Shown here: positions 54,067-61,760 of the stretch, piece by piece
Layout: every line of letters begins with the position of its first letter
Numbering within the stretch: the first letter of the stretch is position 1
Source: JAJYKC01 sp963823105
GTDB taxonomy: Bacteria > Acidobacteriota > Terriglobia > Bryobacterales > Bryobacteraceae
Direction: 5' to 3'
Length of the DNA stretch: 64,000 bases
NCBI GenBank assembly: GCA_963823105.1
Contig: CAWGKC010000001.1
Span: forward strand, 662,072-726,071
The notes under the pieces: generated by a model
What the model saw: only the letters and a program-made list of their open reading frames with translations
What the model was told of the DNA's origin: nothing
Database searches by the model: none
Position numbers and translations under genes: made by a program

Positions 54067-54308
54067 GCCCGGCCTCCGGGATAGGGTTGACCGCCGGGGT
54101 AAGGCGCGCCGCCAACGGGGGGAGGCGGGGGCGTGGGCGGCCGCAGGGAAAGCTCCAGCAGCTTCATCAGGCCGAAGACGATGAACAGCGCCGGCCAGGT
54201 CTGGCGGAAGGCGAACGGCCCGAAGTGATCGATGGCGGCGAGGGCGCCGACGGCGATCAGCATGATAGGCCCGCGAATGGCGCGGAGCAACGCCGAACTA
54301 TCGTTCAT
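54063..54308 (-). CDS. Small LiaF-TM-like membrane protein
   Basis: 81 residues with two hydrophobic segments (GPIMLIAVGALAAIDHFGPF and TWPALFIVFGLMKLLELSLR) and a Pro/Gly-rich tail (PPTPPPPPVGGAPYPGGQP). Its start overlaps the B-box gene stop by 11 nt, and its stop overlaps the DUF4097 gene start (ATGA). The hairpin resembles the opening of the DUF4097 protein, so the two may pack together in the membrane. Confidence 0.8.
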   Translation of the reverse strand: MNDSSALLRAIRGPIMLIAVGALAAIDHFGPFAFRQTWPALFIVFGLMKLLELSLRPPTPPPPPVGGAPYPGGQPYPGGRA

Positions 54309-55021
54309 GTTGAACCTCCTGGGCGGGGGGCGCGATATTTCGCACCGGGCCGCTCATTCGCTCGTAGAGCATAAAAGCGCCGAGGGCGATCAATCCGAGC
54401 GGCCAATACCGTATGATCTGGCCGAAGTGCAGGATTTCCAGATTGTTCAACAGGAACAGCAGGCCGAGGGCGATCAGCACGATGGGTCCGGCGGGAAACG
54501 AACGGCGGTCGCGATGCAGCGGGACGATGCTCTGAGAATTCGTCGACGGCCATGCCCATTTGGCGCCGCCGCGCGGTGTGGTAAGCCTCGAAGGCCATGT
54601 AGAAGACCCATACGCCGATGAGCATCCCGAAAACCGGCTCGAAGCCGCCGGCCGAATCGGAGCTGACGATGCTGATGAGCACGCCGAGGACGATGACGTG
54701 GATCAGGCCCTTGACATACTGCCCGTTGTAGATGGCGCCGACGCCGGGAATCCAGCCGAGCAGGAACGCCAAGCCGGGCGAGGCTCCGGCATCGGGCGTC
54801 ATCATGCCGGGCGCCGGATACGGGTTCGGGGCGCTGTAGGGGTTGGCATAGGGCGACGGTCCTTCCCCCGCTCCGCCGGAGGGAGGAGGCGGGGTGTCCG
54901 GGCTATGCTCGAGACAAAAGACGGAGCTGCCGGAAACTCGCTGACAGACTTGGCAAACCGGCTTGCCGCAGGTCCGGCAATAGGCGATAGCCGGTGTATC
55001 GGGATGCGTGGCGCAATTCAT
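54298..55021 (-). CDS. B-box zinc-finger membrane protein (frame-broken at ~54538)
   Basis: About 240 residues when joined. ATG 55021 overlaps the anti-sigma stop (ATGA). The N-terminus has CATHPDTPAIAYCRTCGKPV and CQVCQRVSGSSVFCLEH, a B-box-like Cys/His zinc site. After a Pro/Tyr-rich linker come membrane segments (ASPGLAFLLGWIPGVGAIYN, LIHVIVLGVLISIVSSDSAG, FGMLIGVWVFYMAFEAYHTA). One extra base near 54538 joins VDEFS to QSIVPLHRDRRSFPAG and a final LiaF-type hairpin (VLIALGLLFLLNNLEILHFG). Confidence 0.8.
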
Positions 55022-55623
55022 TTTTGACGATCCTTCCCATCGGGCCGGACACTTTGTGCCGGCTCGCTTTGGCTTCGATTTGGCGGCGCCGGTGGCACGG
55101 CGCTCAGATCCTGTTCCGACCATTCCTTCAGGCGCGATTGAATCTCAATCACCAGCCGCAGGTTGTCGTAATACTTCATCGTGCGATCCCAGGTGCGGTG
55201 AACGCGGTCGTCGAGAGAGGCGAACACTTTCACCGGGTCCACGTCGGAGGCGCGCAACTGGCGGGGCTCGATGCCGGCGAATTTGAAAATCATCGAGAAC
55301 GATAGGATGGTCATCGCCATTCCCATCGCGTAGCGGGGCGAAAAAACCGGACCCAGCCATCCGGCGCGAAGGCGGTGGAAGAGGGAGCGCCGCCGGGCGA
55401 GGTCGCGGCCCGGCATCTCGTGAAGGATGCGGGTGAGCAACTCGGGCGGAGGCTCGGCCGCCGAGGCGCGCGCGATGAAAGCCACCGCGGCGCCGGCGTC
55501 GGCGGCCAATTCGGCGCAACCGGGACACGAGGCCAGGTGCCCGGCGAACTCCTCGCGGATGCCGGCCGCGAGCGTTCCGTCCAGATAGTCGCAGATCAGA
55601 ACTTCGACATGGGCGCAGTTCAT
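55018..55623 (-). CDS. Anti-sigma factor with zinc-finger (ZAS) domain
   Basis: 201 residues. NCAHVEVLICDYLDGTLAAG ... FAGHLASCPGCAEL is the H-x3-C-x2-C zinc-associated anti-sigma signature. A hydrophobic segment follows at about 97-115 (AMGMAMTILSFSMIFKFAG), then a mostly helical C-terminal region. It holds the ECF sigma factor at the membrane. Start and stop both lie in 4-nt ATGA overlaps with its neighbours, so expression is stoichiometrically linked to the sigma factor. Confidence 0.92.
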   Translation of the reverse strand: MNCAHVEVLICDYLDGTLAAGIREEFAGHLASCPGCAELAADAGAAVAFIARASAAEPPPELLTRILHEMPGRDLARRRSLFHRLRAGWLGPVFSPRYAMGMAMTILSFSMIFKFAGIEPRQLRASDVDPVKVFASLDDRVHRTWDRTMKYYDNLRLVIEIQSRLKEWSEQDLSAVPPAPPNRSQSEPAQSVRPDGKDRQK

Positions 55624-56198
55624 ATGCGCACCCCCTGCCGCTTCAGCAGACGGGTCAATTCGGCCCGGCCGCGGTTCAGACGCGATTTGACGGTACCTTC
55701 GGGAACGGAGAGCACGACGGCGATTTCTTTATACTCCAATTCCTCGAGATCGCGCAAAATCACCGTCTCGCGCAGTTCCGGAGACAGCTTGGCCAACGCG
55801 TGCCCGAGAATCTCACTGGCCTCCCGCCCGGCCAGGATGCCGTCGGCGCGGCCCATCGACGACGTCTTTTCCTCGAGCATCGGCATTTGGTCTTCGATCG
55901 AATCGGTGGCGCGTTCGTGGCGCGTGCGGCGGTAATGATCGATCAGCAGGTTGCGCGTCAGGCGCGTCAGCCACACGACGAACGCTCCCTCGCCGGCGCG
56001 GAAGCTTTTAAGATTTTTGAATACGCGGAGAAAAACTTCCTGCGTCAGATCCTGCGCCTCGGAGTCCTTGCCGGTGAAGCGGTAGCAGATCGAATAGACC
56101 CGGCGCGTATGAGTTTTGACGAGACTCTCCCAAGCCGTCTCCTCGCCCTTCAGGCACGACTCTACCAACTGGGCGTCAGCGTCCAAACGTTCTCCCAT
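55620..56198 (-). CDS. ECF-type RNA polymerase sigma factor
   Basis: 192 residues from ATG 56198; the frame is open to 56375, but the first 59 residues are not sigma-like. Region 2 is YSICYRFTGKDSEAQDLTQE and VFLRVFKNLKSFRAGEGAFV with LTRNLLIDHYRRTRH. Region 4 is LRDLEELEYKEIAVVLSVPE and GTVKSRLNRGRAELTRLL. It belongs to the SigW/RpoE-like ECF group. It is first in the operon with its anti-sigma factor and three or four membrane proteins. Confidence 0.95.
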   Translation of the reverse strand: MGERLDADAQLVESCLKGEETAWESLVKTHTRRVYSICYRFTGKDSEAQDLTQEVFLRVFKNLKSFRAGEGAFVVWLTRLTRNLLIDHYRRTRHERATDSIEDQMPMLEEKTSSMGRADGILAGREASEILGHALAKLSPELRETVILRDLEELEYKEIAVVLSVPEGTVKSRLNRGRAELTRLLKRQGVRI

Positions 56199-56508
56199 CC
56201 GCGCGGGATTATCATCGGCGGGCCACGCCACCGGCAACGTCGCGGGTTGCCGCGCGAAGTTGGACGGCGATACCCAGTTCCACCGGGCCGATCCCGCCGC
56301 GAATTGTGCTGCCATTGCCATGGGGGCCGATTGTCCTGTAAAGTAAACCGTTGCCGCCCGGAGCGGGCTTCTCATCCACCATCCGGTTTTGCGGCTTCCG
56401 ATAGAGAAAACGTAGATTTAGCATGAGAAGTTCATTTCCCGTCCGGCTTTACATTTCTAGTTAGTGTACAGAACCCTGCGCCGCCATGCACGGGGATAGG
56501 GAGGACGC
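56199..56508. other. Divergent intergenic region
   Basis: About 310 nt between the ECF operon and the LPG-synthase-like gene. It should contain both promoters, but I cannot pick a confident box for either. AGGGAGGA at 56498-56505 is a strong ribosome site for the rightward gene. Confidence 0.4.
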
Positions 56509-57555
56509 ATCGCACCGGCAAAGCGGAAGAAGCGGGCGCTGGCGATCGCCGCCGCGCTGGTGGGCTTGGCGGCGCTGCTCGTTTGGCGGCTGAGCCACCG
56601 CGCTTTCGCCTGGCGCGTCTTTCTCGATTCGTTCCGGGGCGTCGACGCATTCTGGATGGCGGCCGCCATCCTGTTCATTTATTTGTCTTACCTGGGGCGC
56701 GCCTTGCGCTGGCGCGTGATGCTGCGCCCGCTTCGTCCCCACGCCTCCCTCGGCGGCCTTTTGTCGGCGACGCTCATCGGATTTACGGCGGTGGTGCTGT
56801 TGGGAAGAGCGGGGGAGCTGGTCAGGCCGTATTTGATCGCCGCGCGCGAGAAGGTGACTTTTTCCTCGCAAATGGCCGCGTGGCTCCTAGAACGCATCTT
56901 CGACCTGTTGATGGTCCTGGCCGTGTTCGGCTTCGCCCTGGCCATCGTGCCGTCGTCCAAGCTGCACTTGGGGACCGCGCTGCAATGGATGTTCCGGGTT
57001 GGCGGGTACCTTTGCGCGGGCATCTGCATCTTATGTTTGGGGCTGATTTTGGGCTTCTCCCGCTTTTCCGCCGTCGCCGGAGAGCGTTTGGCGGCGGCGC
57101 TCGGATTCCTGCCGCCGCGTTTTGAAATGCGCGTTCAATCCACCGCCGCCTCCTTCGCCGAGGGAATGCGCACGACGGCGAGCGCCCATTTGCTGTTCGC
57201 CCTATTCGCCTACAGCGCGCTCGAATGGGCGATCCTGATCGCCTCCAGCTTTTGCCTGTTCCGGGCGTTCCCGGCGACGGCCGCCTTCAGCCTGACGCAA
57301 GTGACGGTGTATATGGGGTTGGTGTCGTTCGGATCCATCGTGCAAATTCCGGGGATCGGAGGCGGTTTCCAAGTTGCCGCGGTGCTGGTGTTGACCGAGA
57401 TCTTCGGATTGCGTCTGGAACTGGCTTCCGGCCTGGCCATCCTGCTGTGGGCGGCCGCCTACCTGCCGGTGGTGCCCGTGGGCTTGATCCTGTCCTTGGT
57501 GCAGGGGGTAAAATTAAACAAAATCAATCCGATACGGGAGTCGAACGAATTATGA
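56509..57555 (+). CDS. Lysylphosphatidylglycerol synthase TM-region family protein
   Basis: 348 residues if it starts at the ATC codon 56509, which follows AGGGAGGA by 3 nt and gives a sensible APAKRKKRALAIAAALVG N-terminus. If only canonical starts are allowed it begins at GTG 56560 (331 residues) and loses the basic lead-in. Eight or so membrane helices are present, with the UPF0104 blocks LGRALRWRVMLRPLRP, LLGRAGELVRPYLIAAREKV, AAWLLERIFDLLMVLAVFGF and SIVQIPGIGGGFQVAAVLVL. The family includes the flippase half of MprF and unlinked proteins of unknown substrate. Its stop overlaps nrdR (ATGA). Confidence 0.87.
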   Translation: MAPAKRKKRALAIAAALVGLAALLVWRLSHRAFAWRVFLDSFRGVDAFWMAAAILFIYLSYLGRALRWRVMLRPLRPHASLGGLLSATLIGFTAVVLLGRAGELVRPYLIAAREKVTFSSQMAAWLLERIFDLLMVLAVFGFALAIVPSSKLHLGTALQWMFRVGGYLCAGICILCLGLILGFSRFSAVAGERLAAALGFLPPRFEMRVQSTAASFAEGMRTTASAHLLFALFAYSALEWAILIASSFCLFRAFPATAAFSLTQVTVYMGLVSFGSIVQIPGIGGGFQVAAVLVLTEIFGLRLELASGLAILLWAAAYLPVVPVGLILSLVQGVKLNKINPIRESNEL

Positions 57556-58019
57556 CCTGTCCTTTTTGCGCCCACCGGGAAGACCGCGTCATCGACTCTC
57601 GAGAAAGCAAGGAAGGGGATTTGATCCGGCGGCGGCGCCAATGTCTGGGCTGCGAACGCCGGTTTACCACCTACGAGCGCACCGACGAAATCCCCTACAT
57701 GGTGGTGAAAAAGGACGGGCGCCGCGAGAAATTCGACCGCCAGAAAGTGTTGAATGGATTACTGAAGGCGTGCGAAAAGCGGCCGGTCGGCATGGCGAAA
57801 CTGGCCGAGCTCGTTAACCACGTGGAAAGTCTTCTCTTTGAGAATACCGACCGGGAAATGTCCACCACGGCCATCGGGGAAGTTCTGATGGAGAGGCTGC
57901 AAGGGATCGACAAAATCGCCTACGTGAGATTCGCTTCCGTCTACCGGGATTTCCAGGATGTGGAGGCCTTTCTCGAAGAACTGCGTAACGTTATGTTTCA
58001 GAAGAAGTCTTATAGTTAA
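57552..58019 (+). CDS. nrdR: Transcriptional repressor NrdR
   Basis: 155 residues. Zinc-ribbon MTCPFCAHREDRVIDSRESK ... RRRRQCLGCERRFTTYER, then the ATP-cone domain (VVKKDGRREKFDRQKVLNGL, KLAELVNHVESLL, IGEVLMERLQGIDKIAYVRF and ASVYRDFQDVEAFLEEL). NrdR senses ATP/dATP and represses ribonucleotide reductase genes. It overlaps the upstream membrane gene by 4 nt. No nrd structural gene is in the window. Confidence 0.97.
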   Translation: MTCPFCAHREDRVIDSRESKEGDLIRRRRQCLGCERRFTTYERTDEIPYMVVKKDGRREKFDRQKVLNGLLKACEKRPVGMAKLAELVNHVESLLFENTDREMSTTAIGEVLMERLQGIDKIAYVRFASVYRDFQDVEAFLEELRNVMFQKKSYS

Positions 58020-58153
58020 CCTAGATCGAGTGTTAGGTGTAACCAAAACGGCATGGAAACATCTTTTAAATAGGGGCTTAACTTCGCGGAGCATCGATGA
58101 TACAATTGGAGCATCGTTCCGATCAAGTTACCCTTGAGGTGTGAGGGTTTTGT

Positions 58154-59767
58154 GTGTCCGGCCGGGGAAAGTTCCCGTGCGACCCGCGCCGGACTTGGCG
58201 TCGCCCCCGCCGCCGGGGCCAAAGTGAGCAATTTGTGGATCATTTCGAAGAACCTTTTGTAGCCGAAAATCACGGGCCCCTCGCGATTCCCTTCGACGAG
58301 GAACCCGCTTTCTTCCATCCCGAAGAGGCGCCGGAGGGCGAGGACTTCCACGGCGCCGCGCCGGTGGAAGAGTCCATCTATACGGACGACCCCGTCCGAG
58401 TCTACCTGCGCGAAATGGGCGCGGTACCGCTGCTCACCAGGGAAGGCGAAGTGGAGTTGGCCCGGCGCATGGAGCGGGGCAAGCTGCGCATGCAGAAGGC
58501 CATCAGCCGCTCCGCGCTGGTGCAGTTGCTGGTGTTGGAGATCGCCGAAGGCATTAAGAAAGAAACGCTGGAGTTGGACAACTACGTCGATCTGGGCGAT
58601 GTAGAAGACGGCAGCGCGGCCGACGTCAAGAAACAGGCCGAACTAAAGCTGGAATTCGCCAACCTGGGCCTCCTTTACAAAAAACTGACTCAAAACCAGG
58701 AAAAACTCAACGCCGTCGCTTTGAGCAACAAAAAGTTCCGGCGCCGCTGGATCGGCAAAGTGAATCGCTGCAAGGTGGAAGTTTCCCAGGCCATCCGCCA
58801 TCTTCCCTACCTCAATTCGGTTTGGAAGCAGTTTGGCAAGGAAATCGACCGGGCGGTTGAGGAAATCAACCACCTCGACGCGGAGGTGCGTAAGCTGGAA
58901 GAGCGCGGCGGCGCCCAATCGCAGAGCCGCGTGCGGGAGTTGCGCCGCGAGATCCGCAAGCGGGAAACCACCGCGGGCGCTCCGCTGGCCGATTTGAAGC
59001 ACAGCCTGTCGGTGATCCGGCACGGCGAGATCGAAGCCGAGCGGGCCAAAAAAGATCTGGTCGAAGCCAACCTGCGCCTGGTCGTTTCGGTGGCGAAAAA
59101 GTACGTCAATCGCGGTCTCCATCTGCTGGACCTAATTCAGGAAGGCAACATCGGCCTCATGCGCGCGGCCGACAAATTCGAATACCGCCGCGGCTACAAA
59201 TTCTCCACCTACGCCACGTGGTGGATCCGCCAGGCCATCACCAGGGCGATCGCCGATCAATCCCGCACCATCCGCATTCCCGTTCACATGAACGAGAGCA
59301 TGAACAAGTTTCTGCGGGCGACGCGCGAGCTCGAAAAGGAACTGGGCCGCGCGCCGACCAACGACGAGATCGGCCGCCGCATGGATATCCCGGTCGAGAA
59401 AGTTCAGAAGCTGAAAACCATCTCGCGCGATCCGGTTTCGCTTGAAACCCCGGTCGGCCGCGATGGCGAATCCGCGCTAGGCGATTTGATCGAAGACCGC
59501 TGGGTGGGTTCGCCCGTCGATGCCGTCATCGATTCCAACGTTCGCGACGAAACGGCGAACATCCTGAAAACTCTTTCCCCGAAAGAGGAGAAGGTCATCC
59601 GGCTGCGCTTCGGCATCGGCTGCGAGCGGGAGCACACGCTGGAGGAGATCGGCCAGGAGTTCGACGTGACGCGGGAGCGCATTCGCCAGATCGAAGCCAA
59701 GGCTCTGCGCCAACTCCGTTCTCCGGAACGCGCCCGCCATCTGCGCGCGCTGCTCGCCGCCCGGTAA
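58154..59767 (+). CDS. rpoD: Housekeeping RNA polymerase sigma factor
   Basis: 537 residues; the first 27 are Arg-rich and uncertain, and GTG 58235 is an alternative start. Region 1.2 is DDPVRVYLREMGAVPLLTRE. A non-conserved insert (about 120-290) precedes region 2: VEANLRLVVSVAKKYVNRGL, HLLDLIQEGNIGLMRAADKF and YKFSTYATWWIRQAITRAIA. Region 3 is MNKFLRATRELEKELGRAPT. Region 4 is KEEKVIRLRFGIGCEREHTL and RERIRQIEAKALRQLR. It is the primary sigma70, which fits the TTGACA/TATAAT promoters seen here. Confidence 0.95.
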   Translation: MSGRGKFPCDPRRTWRRPRRRGQSEQFVDHFEEPFVAENHGPLAIPFDEEPAFFHPEEAPEGEDFHGAAPVEESIYTDDPVRVYLREMGAVPLLTREGEVELARRMERGKLRMQKAISRSALVQLLVLEIAEGIKKETLELDNYVDLGDVEDGSAADVKKQAELKLEFANLGLLYKKLTQNQEKLNAVALSNKKFRRRWIGKVNRCKVEVSQAIRHLPYLNSVWKQFGKEIDRAVEEINHLDAEVRKLEERGGAQSQSRVRELRREIRKRETTAGAPLADLKHSLSVIRHGEIEAERAKKDLVEANLRLVVSVAKKYVNRGLHLLDLIQEGNIGLMRAADKFEYRRGYKFSTYATWWIRQAITRAIADQSRTIRIPVHMNESMNKFLRATRELEKELGRAPTNDEIGRRMDIPVEKVQKLKTISRDPVSLETPVGRDGESALGDLIEDRWVGSPVDAVIDSNVRDETANILKTLSPKEEKVIRLRFGIGCEREHTLEEIGQEFDVTRERIRQIEAKALRQLRSPERARHLRALLAAR

Positions 59768-59780
59768 TCTTCCACAAACG

Positions 59781-60254
59781 ATGCCCAATCAAGCGACCTA
59801 CGACGACGCGAATCTGATCCTGCGGCTTTACGAATTGCGCCGCGAAGAAACGATGCGCAAGGCCCGCGCCTGGTTCTTCGGCCACTTTCTGGCCGCCAGC
59901 CGCGAGGAGTACCTCGCTTTGTGCCCGCCCGGCTCTCAGGAAGACGCCTATTTCCGGATGGTCACCACCTACTGGGAAATGGCCGCGTCTTTCATCACCT
60001 CCGGAGTTCTGAATCAGGATCTGTTTCTCGATAGCGGCAACGAGCTCATCCTGGTTTGGGATCGCGTGCGCGATCTCGTACCGCTTTGGCGCCAGACCAT
60101 GAGCGCCCGTTTCGTGACGCATGTGCAGCGCGTCGCCGAGGCGGGGATCGAACGGATGGACCGAGAGCAACCCCGGCGCCTTCGCCCGTTTCAGCGAGCG
60201 CACACGCTCGATGGTTCCCAAACCCGTTTCCAAGTAGCCCGGCCGCGCGCATGA
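59781..60254 (+). CDS. Conserved hypothetical protein (DUF4760-like), possible frame break near its 3' end
   Basis: 157 residues, soluble and helical: DDANLILRLYELRREETMRK, ARAWFFGHFLAASREEYLAL, YWEMAASFITSGVLNQDLFL and NELILVWDRVRDLVPLWRQT. It follows rpoD by 13 nt. The annotated frame ends in an ATGA overlap with the next gene. One extra C in a C4 run at 60171-60174 would instead give the tail GAFARFSERTRSMVPKPVSK with a stop at 60237; I cannot decide between them. Function unknown. Confidence 0.72.
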   Translation: MPNQATYDDANLILRLYELRREETMRKARAWFFGHFLAASREEYLALCPPGSQEDAYFRMVTTYWEMAASFITSGVLNQDLFLDSGNELILVWDRVRDLVPLWRQTMSARFVTHVQRVAEAGIERMDREQPRRLRPFQRAHTLDGSQTRFQVARPRA

Positions 60255-60514
60255 AGCGAGATGCGGAATTCTTCGGCGATCGCCCCGTCGAACTCGTCTT
60301 CATCGCCAAAAAACTGCAAGAAGCCTTGCGCTTCGAAGAGCTGCTCACCGAACGCGGCTTCGACTATGCCGTCGAGCCGGACCGCTACGTCGGCGGCGTG
60401 CTGTTCCGCACCGAACGCACCGGAGCGTTTTTTTACGTCGATGCGGATTCGCGCGAAGCCGTCGCCGCCTTGGCCGTCGAGAACGGCTTCCGCCCTACGC
60501 CCATCGGCGAATAA
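60251..60514 (+). CDS. Small conserved hypothetical protein
   Basis: 87 residues: RDAEFFGDRPVELVFIAKKL, QEALRFEELLTERGFDYAVE, PDRYVGGVLFRTERTGAFFY and DADSREAVAALAVENGFRP. The alpha/beta pattern with a final helix resembles DUF2007-like putative signal-transducing proteins, but the match is too weak to name. It overlaps the previous gene by 4 nt and converges with the SDR gene. Confidence 0.68.
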   Translation: MKRDAEFFGDRPVELVFIAKKLQEALRFEELLTERGFDYAVEPDRYVGGVLFRTERTGAFFYVDADSREAVAALAVENGFRPTPIGE

Positions 60515-60519
60515 CGCGC

Positions 60520-61356
60520 TCAATTCTTGTGCGTCCGCCGCAGCGTCAGAATATCGGCGTCCAGGCTCTGGTTCTTCAACTTCTTCCAATTGTCGCTAAC
60601 CGACAGCATCTTTCCGCTGATGTGATTGGAGTCGTCGGAGGCCAGAAAAACGGCCAGCTCGATCTGCTGTTCGGCGGGAACGCCTCCGGTGCGCCGGACT
60701 TCGAGCGCGGCGTCGGTTTCCTTCTCGCCCGCGCGCCCGGCCGCTTGCAGGATCTCGTCGGTCATGTTGGTATAGCTGCCGCCGGGGCTCATGCAGTTGA
60801 TCTGGACGTTGTGCTCGCGCACCTCTTCCGCCACCGTCTCGACCAGCCGCGCCACCGCCGCCTTCGACGCCGCATAGGCGGAAAAACAAGGCCGCGGCGT
60901 ACTTGCGCCGCCTCCGGAAAGCACGATCACCTTGCCCGAGCGCCGTTCGATCATGAACGGTAGCACGGCGCGCAACGAATTGGAAACGCCCACCAGATTG
61001 GTATGGATGGTCTCGATCCACGCCTTGGGTGGGCAGTCGAGGATGCCGCCGATAGGGCCTTGAATCGCCGCCGCGCAAACCAGCGCGTACACGCCTCCGA
61101 AGACGGCCTTCATGCGATCCACCGCCGCGTTCAGTTGTTCCAGATCGTTGACGTCGGCGCGAATGCGCAGGGCGACGCCGCCCGCGTGTTCTATCTCCAG
61201 TTGCGCCAGATCGAGCTCGGCCTTGCTGCGCGCCAGCAACCCCACCCGCGCGCCGCGGGAAGCGAAACCGATCGCCAGACGCTTGCCGATTCCCCGGCCC
61301 GCGCCCGTCACCAGAACGCCGGCGCCCTTCAATGTATGCAAACGATTCGCTCCCAC
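60520..61356 (-). CDS. SDR-family oxidoreductase
   Basis: 278 residues from GTG 61356 (a TTG a few codons later is possible). Cofactor motif GVLVTGAGRGIGKRLAIGFA with the Arg-rich VGLLARSK suggests NADP(H); VCAAAIQGPIGG is the NNAG-equivalent region; the catalytic set is VLSGGGA (Ser) and FSAYAASKAAVARL (Tyr-x3-Lys). The tail NHISGKMLSVSDNWKKLKN is the usual GQxx(L)xVDGG-type end, altered. It probably reduces a small keto compound. It converges with the preceding small gene. Confidence 0.9.
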   Translation of the reverse strand: MGANRLHTLKGAGVLVTGAGRGIGKRLAIGFASRGARVGLLARSKAELDLAQLEIEHAGGVALRIRADVNDLEQLNAAVDRMKAVFGGVYALVCAAAIQGPIGGILDCPPKAWIETIHTNLVGVSNSLRAVLPFMIERRSGKVIVLSGGGASTPRPCFSAYAASKAAVARLVETVAEEVREHNVQINCMSPGGSYTNMTDEILQAAGRAGEKETDAALEVRRTGGVPAEQQIELAVFLASDDSNHISGKMLSVSDNWKKLKNQSLDADILTLRRTHKN

Positions 61357-61760
61357 TACAAGGTAGTACAGTTTGGGCGGGAGAGTGGTTCATCGATTCG
61401 AAATTCAACGATGGGACGCGAAAAGTGTTTGCACTCTTCTTCAATCTCCGCTTGCCAAGTTCGCGGGCGCTTCCCGGCCCACGCTGCGAGAGTCGGCCGA
61501 ACTATCCGCTACCGCATGTTCCGGCGGTTTCCGGGGCCCGGAAACAAGCCGGCCAAACGCCAGAGCGAGAAACGGCCTCGTCGATACGGATTCGCCGCCT
61601 CCTACGGCTCGCAATGGCCGGACCTCGCCGGTTTCTTCGCGGAACCATTGCGTCACGCATCGGCGTCCTCGATTTCCAGCTATTGTATTCACGTGAAGGA
61701 AAATCTTCCTCTTCCGCGTCCTCTATTGCGGAGACCGATGTTTCGTGTGAAAGGCAATTC
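61357..61760. other. Intergenic region upstream of the orphan gene
   Basis: About 400 nt. A perfect short inverted repeat ACTAC-AAG-GTAGT lies at 61355-61367, overlapping the SDR start codon. The frame of the following gene is open through the whole stretch, but codon use there is Arg/Ser-rich and unlike the gene body, so I treat it as non-coding. No clear promoter was identified. Confidence 0.45.
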
